Source: JAOZHU01 sp964632845 (GTDB lineage Archaea > Thermoproteota > Bathyarchaeia > Bathyarchaeales > Bathycorpusculaceae). Taken from it: DNA of 64,000 nucleotides. This document shows positions 33,586 through 42,220 of this stretch, in pieces; the stretch's first letter is position 1, and each line of letters opens with the position of its first letter. Location: NCBI GenBank assembly GCA_964632845.1, contig CAZWDU010000002.1:1-64000 (forward strand). Reading direction: 5' to 3'. The notes beneath the pieces are model-generated. The model did not search any database and was not told where the DNA came from. It worked only from the letters and a program-made list of their open reading frames with translations. Position numbers and translations under genes: made by a program.

Positions 33586-33631
33586 CAGCTTATTCTCCTT
33601 TTAAGCTTTTTCACTTCCCGTAAAATTTATG

Positions 33632-33644
33632 TTCAGATTCAGAA
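33632..33644 (-). promoter_or_regulatory. TCYGAA hexamer direct repeat, site C
   Basis: On the minus strand TCTGAATCTGAA, two TCYGAA hexamers, 22 nt upstream of the MFS start. Another single TCTGAA overlaps the MFS start codon (about 33661). A bound protein here would block transcription or translation initiation. Confidence 0.4.
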
Positions 33645-33665
33645 CAAATAACTCCGTGTTCTGAA

Positions 33666-34874
33666 ATGAGCATACTGAAAAGCGGCATCAGCATTACAAA
33701 ACGTAATTTTCTTGCAAACCTAATTATAGTCTCCGTTTTTTTCACGCTGTACCTTGTCTTCACTTCTCTTACGTCGAACTATATAGTTTCATCTTTTCAA
33801 AATCAAACTTTAGTGAGCGCATCATTCCAATTTGTGGTAGGCATTTCGATAATTCTAATCGCCTTTTTCAATCATAGAATCCCAAAAAAAGCAAACATAT
33901 ACTCAAGTATGTTGACCGCTGTCATACTGACTGGGATACTTTTATTCGTTTCAAATGTCGCCCTGAAAACAATAATAGTTCTGGCCATTGCGGCATCCTT
34001 GGGAATAGGACTCTCATCAGCCGTCACTTATTTCTGGAATTCAACAACACCCGAAGAAAGAGGTCGCATTGCAGGGCTCATAGGAGCCGTTGCGTTGCCA
34101 TTTGAATTTATGATCAGTTATTTGATAATCCCCAGTCTAGGCTTTCCGAGTGAAATAACGCTTATAATCATTGTTAATCTTGGTGTGGCAATGCTAGCAC
34201 TACTGAGACGAGGTAAAGCACTGCAGCAGGTGGAAAACAAGATCCAAAAAGGAAATTACCATGAAAAAAGAGCTGTGCTTCTTTACTTCATTCCGTGGAT
34301 AGTTTTTTCCTTGATTAACGTGACCATTGGAAAAAGCGCATCAATCAATATCTCAGGGCAAACTTCAATGTCCTTTCATATATTCCTGCTAGAGCTAGAG
34401 CTTTTTGGAGTTATTTTAGGCGCGGCTATAGGGGGAATTGCTGCAGACTTCGTTGGACGAAGAATAGCTTTAGCGTCTGGTCTCTCTTTATATGGAATCA
34501 GTGCGGCTCTTACTGGCTTATTCCCAAATAATGAAATGTTCCCTTTTGTTTACCTAACAAGCGGCTTAAGCTGGGGATTTCTTTTCGCCCTTTATATGTT
34601 CGTAATATGGGGCGATTTGGCTAATAATGACAACTACGTCAGAATGTACTCATTAGGGTTATCCACCTACTTTTTATCCTCAGGACTTGGTTCTCTTATT
34701 CCAGTATCTGTTCCATTAGCAGTTGGTTCTCTGATAAGCTGCTTGGTGGTCTTCCTTTTGAACATACCAATTGCCTTGGCGCCCGAACTCGCACTCTCAG
34801 ATTTCCTTGAAAAGACAAGGTTAACTCAGCACATGAAAGCCATAAGAAAGATACAAAAACAAAATCAAGGATAA
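33666..34874 (+). CDS. MFS-type membrane transporter
   Basis: A 402-residue integral membrane protein with about 12 hydrophobic segments. An MFS-like loop is seen in the second half, GGIAADFVGRRIALASGLSL (the DRxGRR-type motif between helices 2 and 3 of a half), and the same place in the first half is degenerate. Substrate is unknown. Its promoter shares the hexamer motif with the prenyl-synthase-like gene, so the transporter may export the product of that enzyme. It converges with the asparagine synthetase gene, overlapping by 10 nt. Confidence 0.75.
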   Translation: MSILKSGISITKRNFLANLIIVSVFFTLYLVFTSLTSNYIVSSFQNQTLVSASFQFVVGISIILIAFFNHRIPKKANIYSSMLTAVILTGILLFVSNVALKTIIVLAIAASLGIGLSSAVTYFWNSTTPEERGRIAGLIGAVALPFEFMISYLIIPSLGFPSEITLIIIVNLGVAMLALLRRGKALQQVENKIQKGNYHEKRAVLLYFIPWIVFSLINVTIGKSASINISGQTSMSFHIFLLELELFGVILGAAIGGIAADFVGRRIALASGLSLYGISAALTGLFPNNEMFPFVYLTSGLSWGFLFALYMFVIWGDLANNDNYVRMYSLGLSTYFLSSGLGSLIPVSVPLAVGSLISCLVVFLLNIPIALAPELALSDFLEKTRLTQHMKAIRKIQKQNQG

Positions 34875-35821
34875 GCACTGCCGGGCAACCTGGGGAACGC
34901 CACAGCTTCTTCTATTGTTGTCAATTTGCATATCCATTGAACAAGCCTTTCAACTCCAATCGCAAATTCAGAAAAAGGAACAAGCCCATCTTGAATCAAA
35001 CCCAAGTACCACTCTTGGTCCGCAACACCCACGCCCTCTTCAGCCATTTTGCTCAAAATTACTTCCTTCTGGGTAATCATTTGTGCACCACCTCCAATCT
35101 CTCCGAAACCTTCTGGAGCAAGCAAATCAACAGATAACGATAACTCTGGTCTTTCCGAATCCAGCTCATAAAGGAATGTCTCACTCGCAGTTGGAACCTT
35201 CGTAACAAAGAACGGCGAATTGAACTTCAGACTCAGATGCCTCTCCATTTCCTGAGCTATTTTCTGCCCCCAAAAAACTGCAAAGCCATCCCTCTGCAAG
35301 ATTTCAACTACCTCATCATAAGTCAGCTTGCAGAAAGGCGTTCGCAGCTCAGCCAAATCAGCAATAGAACGATCAAAACACTTTAAAAGCTCCTCATTTT
35401 CTCGTGACAAACTACGACACACATGACCGATAAGTTTCTCTTGAACCTCAATTATGGCGTCTAATTCGCATTGCTGAGCTATTTCTATTCGCCAATACTC
35501 AGTTAAGTGACGTTGCGTCCTCACCTTTTCCGCTCTGAAGAATGGAGCGACCGTGTAAATCTTGCCTAAACTCGCCACGAAAGCACTTGCGTAAGGATGC
35601 AACCCGCGAACAAGGTAGGCCTCTTGGTCGAAATACTTTACGCTGAAAGAACCTGACTCCATTCCAAACCCTGGAATTATTGTTGGCCCCTGTACCTCAA
35701 CGTAACCATGTTCATCAAGCCATTCTCTTGCATACCTGAGTACTTGAGCTCTAATCTTCAACATAGCCACAGTTCTCTTGTTTTGAAGGTTTCGATTCTC
35801 AGTTATCATAGTGGTCCACAA
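34865..35821 (-). CDS. archaeal asparagine synthetase related to AsnRS (AS-AR type)
   Basis: A 318-residue class II aminoacyl-tRNA synthetase catalytic core. Motif 2 is seen in APFFRAEKVRTQRHLTEYWR and motif 3 in the C-terminal EFAIGVERLVQWI. The N-terminal OB anticodon-binding domain of AsnRS/AspRS is absent. Proteins with this trimmed layout are the archaeal asparagine synthetase A paralogues (such as that characterised from Pyrococcus abyssi), which convert aspartate to asparagine with ATP and ammonia without tRNA. It starts near 35821; ATG at 35806 (MITENRN) is an alternative. Confidence 0.82.
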   Translation of the reverse strand: MWTTMITENRNLQNKRTVAMLKIRAQVLRYAREWLDEHGYVEVQGPTIIPGFGMESGSFSVKYFDQEAYLVRGLHPYASAFVASLGKIYTVAPFFRAEKVRTQRHLTEYWRIEIAQQCELDAIIEVQEKLIGHVCRSLSRENEELLKCFDRSIADLAELRTPFCKLTYDEVVEILQRDGFAVFWGQKIAQEMERHLSLKFNSPFFVTKVPTASETFLYELDSERPELSLSVDLLAPEGFGEIGGGAQMITQKEVILSKMAEEGVGVADQEWYLGLIQDGLVPFSEFAIGVERLVQWICKLTTIEEAVAFPRLPGSAYP

Positions 35822-36242
35822 CCTCTTCTTACGGAAAGCTACTAATTAAACTGGCGAAAAAAATAGGGATCTAAAAATCTTGCCCTTATCACTCTTCAAA
35901 AACGGGTCTATACTTATCTCCCCTCTTTTTTGTAATCTCCCCGCTCACCCCCAAATTCAAACGCAAACGAAGCCAAAGCTCAAATTGTGGTCATGCTTCG
36001 CAAACGACAGCTTTCCAGTTTTCTTCTTCAACTTATTCATCCGCTCAAGAAGACGCCTCCGTTTGATTGGAAAAAACAAAAAAGAAAAAAAAGAAGGAAG
36101 GCTGCGCGGGAGATATCACCACTGTAATGGGGATAAAAGCTTATTCGCGTCGTAAAGGTTTAACAGTTACGCTGAGAATGTGTACCGGCAGAGAAAACTA
36201 ATTAATAATGTGTCAAAAGCGAGTTAAACGGCTGAGAGAAAA
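35822..36242. other. 421-nt intergenic region
   Basis: This region holds the right 16-bp repeat (36133-36148) and, near 36199-36210, TTAATAATGTG, a TATA-like box for the small membrane protein. A plus-strand frame at 35880-36155 has no homology or start and is not supported. Confidence 0.4.
36133..36148 (+). repeat. right 16-bp direct repeat (candidate att site)
   Basis: ATAAAAGCTTATTCGC, identical and in the same orientation as 22289-22304. Confidence 0.5.
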
Positions 36243-36443
36243 ATGAGTTTCAAATTAGGCTTGAATAGGGTGCAAGAAGTTTTGGTGATAGCGTTGATGA
36301 TATTGCTCGTTTTTGCAGTTACCTATTCTGACATAGAATTTATGTACAAAATTGGTATAGCAGCTTTAGTGTTCGCCATAATCTTCCTGACAAGCATGGC
36401 TGGTCAAGCAATGAAACAGCAAGAAGAGCAGAAGCAGCTCTAG
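36243..36443 (+). CDS. small membrane protein, 66 residues
   Basis: Two hydrophobic helices (residues about 13-28, VLVIALMILLVFAV, and 38-54, IAALVFAIIFLTSM), with a polar Gln/Glu-rich tail (QQEEQKQL). No family is recognised. A purine stretch GAGAGAAAA precedes the ATG. It lies just outside the island, upstream of eS8 on the same strand. Confidence 0.55.
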   Translation: MSFKLGLNRVQEVLVIALMILLVFAVTYSDIEFMYKIGIAALVFAIIFLTSMAGQAMKQQEEQKQL

Positions 36444-36642
36444 GAACTGGAACAATTATGCACTTGCAGCAGCTTATACCCCTTCTTTGAATAGGCATTT
36501 AGTATTCTCGGAGAAGACTGTCCATTTCTTTGCTTGGAGGCAAAAAGGGGTTCGTGTCTGAAGAAAGTGTATGTTGCTTTTTTGGTCTCGGAGTTTTGCT
36601 GTGAAAAGTCTGCAAATGTACGGGCATTCTCAGATGGATACG

Positions 36643-36650
36643 TTTATATG
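36643..36650 (+). promoter_or_regulatory. TATA box of eS8
   Basis: TTTATATG about 55 nt upstream of the eS8 ATG, typical in sequence and leaving a short leader. Confidence 0.45.
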
Positions 36651-36701
36651 TAAAATGACGGTTTGATAGTCACCACTTGAAAAGGGCAAGGGAATTGTGA
36701 A

Positions 36702-37103
36702 ATGTCCGTTTGGCATGGTAGCTTACGTAAAAGGAAACTTACAGGTGGCAGAAAACGCGCTTACCGAGTGAAAAGAAACTACGAGAAAGGCGCGTTCCCA
36801 GCAGAAACCATACTTGGTGAACCAAAACGGCGGAGTGCACGAGGACAAGGTGGCAACATCAAAGTCAAAGTTTTAAGCGCCAAGTACGCGTCTGTAACTG
36901 ACCCGAAAGGTGGGAAAACTGAGAAAACCGAGATTCTGCGTGTAGTCAAAAACGCTGCGAACGTGGATTATGACCGCAGAGGCGTCATAACCAAAGGTGC
37001 GGAAATCGAAACGTCCATAGGATTGGCACGCGTTACTTCGCGCCCAGGCAATGACGGCGTTATAAACGCTGTGCTTATGGGCGGCAAAGAAGAAAAAAGC
37101 TAA
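36702..37103 (+). CDS. rps8e: 30S ribosomal protein eS8
   Basis: A 133-residue protein of the usual archaeal length. The conserved N-terminus is WHGSLRKRKLTGGRKRAYR, then KRNYEKGAFPAETILG, and near the end TKGAEIETSIGLARVTSRPG. It is a small-subunit ribosomal protein shared by archaea and eukaryotes. It converges with the SRP19 gene, with only 7 nt between the stops. Confidence 0.97.
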   Translation: MSVWHGSLRKRKLTGGRKRAYRVKRNYEKGAFPAETILGEPKRRSARGQGGNIKVKVLSAKYASVTDPKGGKTEKTEILRVVKNAANVDYDRRGVITKGAEIETSIGLARVTSRPGNDGVINAVLMGGKEEKS

Positions 37104-37110
37104 ACCGCTA

Positions 37111-37413
37111 CTACTTCTGTTTTACAAGTTCGCTGCGTAGTTTCAGCAATTGTTTAGCGATTCTCTTTATTACTTGTTCTTTGGATGTGGTTTTCTCAAC
37201 CATTATCATTCCAGTTTTAGCCCAAGGCGTCTTAGGATAACCTGCATCCGCCGTAACCTCATACTTTAAACCGAGCTTCGTCACTGCCGCCGTGATTTCC
37301 GCAATTCGCGGAGACTGCACTGCTAAACTCTTCGGAACCCGCCGCCCTTCCTTCCTAGTTTTAGCCTGGTCAAAGTACGCTGGCCAGATTATGGCTTTGT
37401 CTTGTTTACGCAT
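37111..37413 (-). CDS. srp19: signal recognition particle 19 kDa protein
   Basis: A 100-residue protein. The SRP19 core is clear in AIIWPAYFDQAKTRKEGRRV followed by PKSLAVQSPRIAEI and PKTPWAKTGMIMVE. SRP19 binds the tips of helices 6 and 8 of 7S RNA and prepares it for SRP54. It is the last gene of the long minus-strand mevalonate/GluRS operon, 20 nt after gltX. Confidence 0.93.
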   Translation of the reverse strand: MRKQDKAIIWPAYFDQAKTRKEGRRVPKSLAVQSPRIAEITAAVTKLGLKYEVTADAGYPKTPWAKTGMIMVEKTTSKEQVIKRIAKQLLKLRSELVKQK

Positions 37414-37433
37414 GTCTCATTCTTCACCTTAAG

Positions 37434-39185
37434 CTACTTGTGCGTGTAATAGACCGTTAACATCGGCGTAACCTCATCTACACGCACGAAACCGAAACGT
37501 TCAAACTGTATCACAGTGTTCGGCTTTAACCTTTCGCACGCGCTTTCCGCAATGCCTTCAACCACTGCAGCGTCAGGCATCACCACTCGGCAGGGCACAT
37601 CACCATCCACAGGTATCCAATGAATCAACTGCGCTTTTGCTTTCCTCGCTTCCTCGTAGGCGGCACTGACGAACACGACTTCCACCGAATACAACTTCGT
37701 CTGCTCCACCTTAACGTTAAAAAGCTCCATAAGTCTGACGACTTTTCCAGCCTCAGCTTTTTCCGCGTCCTTTTTTGCAATCCAGAAAATAACCGCCTGT
37801 TCGTCGCCTACTGGCGTCACCGTGTACTCCCTGAAGCCCTTCTCAGGCTGCTCAGGATGCAACGGAAGTTTCGCTGTGAACGTTTTAGGCACGCCTTTAA
37901 CTTTCAGTTCAAATGGTTCAGGCACAAAAAAGTACCTGTCGCTTTGCGCGTCAAGGATTTTGCGGTTGTAAGCGTACAGGTTATCCCAGCTTAAAGTAAC
38001 ATCCGCCGTTTTAGGTCCAACGTCCACTATCATCTTCTTAATCGCTTCAGCCGTTATCCCCCGCTTCCGCAACGCCGCAAACGTCGCCAACCGCGGGTCA
38101 TCCCAACCCGCGTAACTGCCGTCGCGTATGCCCTGAACAATCTTCGACTTGCTCAGGAAAGCACCTGTAATCTTCAACCTGCCATAATGGATCGCTTCAG
38201 GATAATCCCACCCCAAATGCTTGTACATGTACTCCTGCCGAACCATATTCGTCAAATGCTCTTTACCGCGAATAATATGCGTGATACCCAACAAGTGATC
38301 ATCCAAACCCGCAGCCAAATTGTACAAGGGCCAAACGCGGTACTTTTTGCCCACGCGCGGATGCGGATACTTGTTTATATCAATAATCCTAAGCGCAGGC
38401 CAGTCGCGCACCGCAGGATTCGGATGCCCCAAATCAGTTTTCACACGCACAACAGCCTCGCCCTCCACGTAGCCGCCTTCCAACATGCGCCGCCAACGCT
38501 CCAAATGCTCCGTTGCTGGCAAGCTGCGGCAACCACACGGCTTACACGCTAACGACTGCTTCCTAAACTGTTCAGGCTCGCAAGTGCACACGTAAGCGTT
38601 GCCTTCACGCAAAAGCCGCTCTGCATACTCATAGTAAATCGGCATCCTGTCGCTTTGAATGTACTCCGCGTCAATTTTGCAGCCTAACCAAGCCATGTCT
38701 TCTCGGATGCGGTCGTAAAACTCCAAAACAGGCCTTTTCGCTTTTGGGTCTGTGTCCTCAAAGCGCAAGATGAATTTTCCTTTGTAGATGCGTGCGTATT
38801 CGTGGCTTAGTATTATGGCTCTTGCTGAACCTAAGTGCAGTACGCAGTCGGGGTTCGGAGAAAACCGCGTGACCACCTGCGCGTACTTGCTTGTGTTTGG
38901 TAAAGCAGGCAGACGCTTTGGCTCTTCCACTTTTTCCTTCTTCAGGGTTTCAGGCCACTTTTCCTCAACTATCCGCTTCTGCTCCGCCACCGAGAGGCGG
39001 TTGACTTCGGCGACTACCTCGCTGATTAAGGCGGATAGCTCTTTCACTTTCGTTTTCAGCTCTTGCCTTTCGCCTATGATTCTTCCCACGATTGCGCCTG
39101 CTTGTGCTTTGCCGTCGTGCTGAACTGCGTTTAGCAAGGCAGCTTTGCGTACAAGTTCTCTAAGTTCACTGTTTTCTATTGCCAA
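37434..39185 (-). CDS. gltX: glutamyl-tRNA synthetase (archaeal type)
   Basis: A 583-residue class I synthetase. The HIGH equivalent is LHLGSAR within TRFSPNPDCVLHLGSARA (about 108-125), and the KMSKS equivalent is FLSKSK. The Cys cluster CTCEPEQF with CKPCGCR could bind zinc. The archaeal beta-barrel anticodon domain follows (about 420-583), as in the GlnRS-like branch. It charges tRNA-Glu and probably tRNA-Gln for the amidotransferase route. It lies 24 nt downstream of the prenyl synthase gene and shares its operon. Confidence 0.95.
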   Translation of the reverse strand: MAIENSELRELVRKAALLNAVQHDGKAQAGAIVGRIIGERQELKTKVKELSALISEVVAEVNRLSVAEQKRIVEEKWPETLKKEKVEEPKRLPALPNTSKYAQVVTRFSPNPDCVLHLGSARAIILSHEYARIYKGKFILRFEDTDPKAKRPVLEFYDRIREDMAWLGCKIDAEYIQSDRMPIYYEYAERLLREGNAYVCTCEPEQFRKQSLACKPCGCRSLPATEHLERWRRMLEGGYVEGEAVVRVKTDLGHPNPAVRDWPALRIIDINKYPHPRVGKKYRVWPLYNLAAGLDDHLLGITHIIRGKEHLTNMVRQEYMYKHLGWDYPEAIHYGRLKITGAFLSKSKIVQGIRDGSYAGWDDPRLATFAALRKRGITAEAIKKMIVDVGPKTADVTLSWDNLYAYNRKILDAQSDRYFFVPEPFELKVKGVPKTFTAKLPLHPEQPEKGFREYTVTPVGDEQAVIFWIAKKDAEKAEAGKVVRLMELFNVKVEQTKLYSVEVVFVSAAYEEARKAKAQLIHWIPVDGDVPCRVVMPDAAVVEGIAESACERLKPNTVIQFERFGFVRVDEVTPMLTVYYTHK

Positions 39186-39209
39186 GGGGTTTACGCTCTG
39201 TAAGCCTGA

Positions 39210-40280
39210 TTACTTGTTTCGTTTAATCAAGAATTCCGCGAAGGCTTTTAATTTTTCCTTAGCTTCTGTTGCCTCCAGAAGCTTCTCCGCTTCCTTCCAG
39301 CTTTCCTCAACAATCTGCGCCGCAGTACGCTTCACATGCTCTATGGCACCGTATTTTTGCATTATGGAAATTGCCTCGTCCCGCAACGCTTGCTCAGCAG
39401 TATGCATGCCAAGAATCTGAACAAGCCGCTTCCCATCCGCGTCAGTTGCGTTTTCCAACGTGTGAATAACCATCAGCGTCCGTTTTCCTTCTGTGATGTC
39501 CTGTCCTAAACCGCCTTTCTTCTCCGCAAACTCTTTCCCCGTTAAGTCTAAAACGTCATCCTGCATCTGGAATGCGACGCCTATGCTTTCAGCGTAACGC
39601 CCAAGCTTTTCTACAAGCTCCTTGTTTGCGTCAGCCAGCACCGCCGCCAGCTTAGCTGCCATCCGCGCTAACGTGCCCGTTTTGTACGCGCACATCTGCA
39701 AGTAATCCTCTTCGCTTAGTTTATTTGCGTTGGCTATGCCCCTGTGCCACGCAATATCCATCGCCTGCCCCATGCTGAGGTTAATCATCTCCTGCACGTA
39801 AACCTCGTAAAGGTCGCGCAACCGCTCAGCCGGCACCGAGGCTCTTTTCTCCATAAGCGGCAAAAGCGGCAAATAATACATCGTGTTCCCAGCGTTAACC
39901 GCTATGTCCACGCCGTAAAGCTTGTACGAGCAAGGCTTGCTCCTTCTCAGCTCTGAAGCATCCTCTATATCGTCAATCATCAAAGTGCCATTATGAACAA
40001 CCTCGGGAATAATGGCGAAGTCCAAGTAGTTCGCAGAGTCTTTGCCCAACGCCTCGCACACAAGCAGAAACAATGCTGGTCGCCACCGTTTTCCGCCTCT
40101 GTCCAGAAACTCCCAGATTGGCTCAGCAATAGCCTTGTTCAAGGTTTCCACGTTGTAGCTGTGCCGAGGCGGATTAACACGGAAAAGCACTGCTTCAGCA
40201 GTGAACTTTCGCGGGATGTACTTTTCGATGGTTTTATCTATCAACGGCGCCTTTTCTTCAAGAAACCTTTCAATATCCAC
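39210..40280 (-). CDS. idsA: prenyl diphosphate synthase (GGPP/FGPP type)
   Basis: A 356-residue trans-isoprenyl diphosphate synthase with both Asp-rich motifs: MIDDIEDASELRR (first, DDxxD) and QMQDDVLDLTGKEF (second), plus GGKRWRPALFLL at the allyl-binding region. It condenses IPP with allylic diphosphates to give the C20 (or C25) chains of archaeal ether lipids. The gene follows the isomerase by 4 nt and is the last pathway enzyme of the mevalonate operon. Confidence 0.93.
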   Translation of the reverse strand: MDIERFLEEKAPLIDKTIEKYIPRKFTAEAVLFRVNPPRHSYNVETLNKAIAEPIWEFLDRGGKRWRPALFLLVCEALGKDSANYLDFAIIPEVVHNGTLMIDDIEDASELRRSKPCSYKLYGVDIAVNAGNTMYYLPLLPLMEKRASVPAERLRDLYEVYVQEMINLSMGQAMDIAWHRGIANANKLSEEDYLQMCAYKTGTLARMAAKLAAVLADANKELVEKLGRYAESIGVAFQMQDDVLDLTGKEFAEKKGGLGQDITEGKRTLMVIHTLENATDADGKRLVQILGMHTAEQALRDEAISIMQKYGAIEHVKRTAAQIVEESWKEAEKLLEATEAKEKLKAFAEFLIKRNK

Positions 40281-40284
40281 AGCC

Positions 40285-41376
40285 TTAACGCGCTCCTCTT
40301 CTCGCGTAACCTTCCACGTTAAAACCGCGCTTCTGCAACCACTCAGCTGTTTTACCCGTTACCACAACAGGCACTTTAGCCAACTGCTCCACTTTCTCAG
40401 CGCCCACAAGAAACATAACATTCCGCAATTCCTCAATCCACAGCGAAAGCAAATCCACCGTGTCCTTTGCACCCTTAACCGCGGCTTGCAACACAGGCTG
40501 AGAAAGACTTGCCAAACTTGCACCTAAAGCCAAAGCCTTAGCCACATCCACGCCGTTACGCACGCCGCCCGAAGCAATCACGGGAACTTTAACCGTTTGC
40601 ACGGTCTCTACGAGGCTGGCAACTGTCGGCGTGCCCCAGTCCCAAAAAGCATCACCCAACAAGCGCTGAGCATCATTCGCACGGTAATACTCAACCGCTG
40701 CGAAGCTGGTTCCGCCCGCGCCACTAACATCTATGCCTTTCACGCCTGCGGCTTCCAGCCGTTCTGCGTCTTCCGCGGCTATGCCGGAACCCGTCTCCTT
40801 TACGATTACAGGCTTGTCCACTGCGCTTGCGATTTCGCCTATTTTATTGAGAACGCCTTTGAAGCTTGTTTGCCCCTCAGGTTGCACCGCCTCCTGCAGC
40901 GGGTTCAAATGTATTGCCACAGCGTCAGCGTCAATAATTTCTATGGCTTTCTTCACTTCTTTCACACCGTAGCCGTGCACAAGCTGTATCCCGCCTATGT
41001 TGGCTACGAGAAAAGCGGTTGGCGCCTTCTTTCTGGTTATGGCAAAGGTTTCTGCGAGTTTCGTGTTTTCTATGGCTGCGCGTTGGCTGCCGACGCCCAT
41101 GCCCAAATGCAGCGTCTCCACTGCCTCAGCTATGGCGGCGTTTATCCGCGTTGCCTCCGCGGTTCCCCCAGTCATCGCGCCGACCATTATGGGCGTAGCG
41201 AACTTGTGACCAAAAACTGTTGCCGCCAAATCCACGTTGTGCTTGTTGACTTCAGGCAGCGCCCTGTGCACTAAATGTGCGTCTTTGAAGCCTGTAGCGG
41301 CGTCTCTGGCTTGCGCATCCTCGTTTAAGCAGATGCGGATGTGGTCTGCCTTGCGTTTTTCAGTTTCTTCAGCCAC
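40285..41376 (-). CDS. fni: type 2 isopentenyl-diphosphate delta-isomerase
   Basis: A 363-residue FMN-dependent TIM barrel. Diagnostic pieces are MVGAMTGGTAEA, the glycine-rich KETGSGIAAEDAERLEAAGV with DVSGAGGTSF, and the phosphate-binding SGGVRNGVDVAKALALGA. It interconverts IPP and DMAPP using reduced FMN and Mg2+. This enzyme, not the type 1 isomerase, is the usual archaeal form. It lies 3 nt after the isopentenyl phosphate kinase gene. Confidence 0.95.
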   Translation of the reverse strand: MAEETEKRKADHIRICLNEDAQARDAATGFKDAHLVHRALPEVNKHNVDLAATVFGHKFATPIMVGAMTGGTAEATRINAAIAEAVETLHLGMGVGSQRAAIENTKLAETFAITRKKAPTAFLVANIGGIQLVHGYGVKEVKKAIEIIDADAVAIHLNPLQEAVQPEGQTSFKGVLNKIGEIASAVDKPVIVKETGSGIAAEDAERLEAAGVKGIDVSGAGGTSFAAVEYYRANDAQRLLGDAFWDWGTPTVASLVETVQTVKVPVIASGGVRNGVDVAKALALGASLASLSQPVLQAAVKGAKDTVDLLSLWIEELRNVMFLVGAEKVEQLAKVPVVVTGKTAEWLQKRGFNVEGYARRGAR

Positions 41377-41379
41377 TTG

Positions 41380-42192
41380 CTACTCCTTCTCTATAATTGT
41401 GCCTCCCACTTGTTCTCCGACAAGCGCCCTGTAAACGCGGTTCGGCTTTGAAGCGTTCACTATTGCCACGGGGATTCCCTGCTCCACCGCAGAGACAAGC
41501 TCGGTTACCTTGCCCTGCATGCCCCCCGTCACATCAGCCGTCGTGGACTTGCCCATTTTTCCCTCCAACGCCTTCAGTTCCTGCAACGTCAGACGTGGGT
41601 AAACTTTGGCGTTGCTATCGGTTTTCGGGTCTGCGGTGCATAAGCCGTCAACATCCACGCCTAAGATTATTTTGCGTGCGCCTAATTTTCTAGCTAAATA
41701 CGCCACAATCTGGTCGCCAGAAAGCACTGTGAAGCCTAGCTGTGTGTCTAACGTTGCGTCTCCGTAAAGCACAGGCGTGAAGCCCATTTTCAGCAGCATT
41801 TTGGGGATAGCCTCATCAAACAGTTTTATTCTGCCCTGTTCAGTGGCGATGCAGGATGACGGAGTAACGCTTACTGCTGGGACCTCGTGCCACACCAGCG
41901 CGTCCATGACTAGCCCGTTCAGCACAGTCATCACATGATGGGTTTCTGCGAAGCCTACTTTCTGAGTGTCGTCTTTTAAGCCGTTTTGGATGCCGTATTT
42001 TTGGGCTGTGGGGTGCCCGAAGCTTCCGCCGCCATGCACGATTATGAGGTTTTTGGCGTTTGCTCTGGCGATTTCTTCTGCTAATCGGTTTATGACTTCG
42101 GTTCGCGCGGCAAGTTCCCCTGTTTTGTCGGTGATTACGGAACCGCCGATTTTCAACACTACTGGTTTTGCCTCGCTCATCGCTCTATTCAC
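41380..42192 (-). CDS. ipk: isopentenyl phosphate kinase
   Basis: A 270-residue amino-acid-kinase-fold enzyme. The nucleotide loop is KIGGSVITDKTGE, and the substrate-binding HGGGSFGHP contains the catalytic His. The ATP region is LGVDVDGLCTADPK with TADVTGGMQGKV. It phosphorylates isopentenyl phosphate to IPP, the step after decarboxylation in the archaeal mevalonate route. ATG at 42192 or 42180 (MSEAKPVV) are both possible. Confidence 0.95.
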   Translation of the reverse strand: MNRAMSEAKPVVLKIGGSVITDKTGELAARTEVINRLAEEIARANAKNLIIVHGGGSFGHPTAQKYGIQNGLKDDTQKVGFAETHHVMTVLNGLVMDALVWHEVPAVSVTPSSCIATEQGRIKLFDEAIPKMLLKMGFTPVLYGDATLDTQLGFTVLSGDQIVAYLARKLGARKIILGVDVDGLCTADPKTDSNAKVYPRLTLQELKALEGKMGKSTTADVTGGMQGKVTELVSAVEQGIPVAIVNASKPNRVYRALVGEQVGGTIIEKE

Positions 42193-42220
42193 TCTCTTAA
42201 GTTACTAAGCGCCTGTCTAC

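Larger units (their letters stand above)
22289..36148. mobile_element. putative integrated element or genomic island bounded by 16-bp direct repeats
   Basis: ATAAAAGCTTATTCGC occurs at 22289-22304 and again, same orientation, at 36133-36148. The left copy lies 53 nt from the end of a tyrosine recombinase gene. Everything between is accessory in character: the recombinase, a cas1 relic, element-like hypotheticals, ParB/ABC/GNAT genes and a ParA-like gene, with housekeeping genes on both outer sides (smc; eS8 and the mevalonate operon). The 16-bp repeat also contains TATA-like sequence, so a chance or promoter-driven match is possible. The right third (MFS, asparagine synthetase) could be host DNA. 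Confidence 0.45.

Noticed and set aside
36000..36100. Possible minus-strand micro-gene (MNKLKKKTGKLSF)
   Set aside because: No ribosome binding site, a low-complexity upstream poly-T/poly-A tract and no recognisable family.
35880..36155. 91-residue frame in the 421-nt intergenic region
   Set aside because: Starts with TTG, has no ribosome binding site, and its Lys-rich run comes from an A-rich tract. No family likeness.
22000..36200. CRISPR array accompanying the cas1 relic
   Set aside because: I found no regularly spaced 24-40 bp repeats in the island or elsewhere in the window.
40597..41274. 225-residue plus-strand frame opposite the isomerase gene
   Set aside because: A shadow of the type 2 isomerase; the composition is unnatural and no domain is visible.
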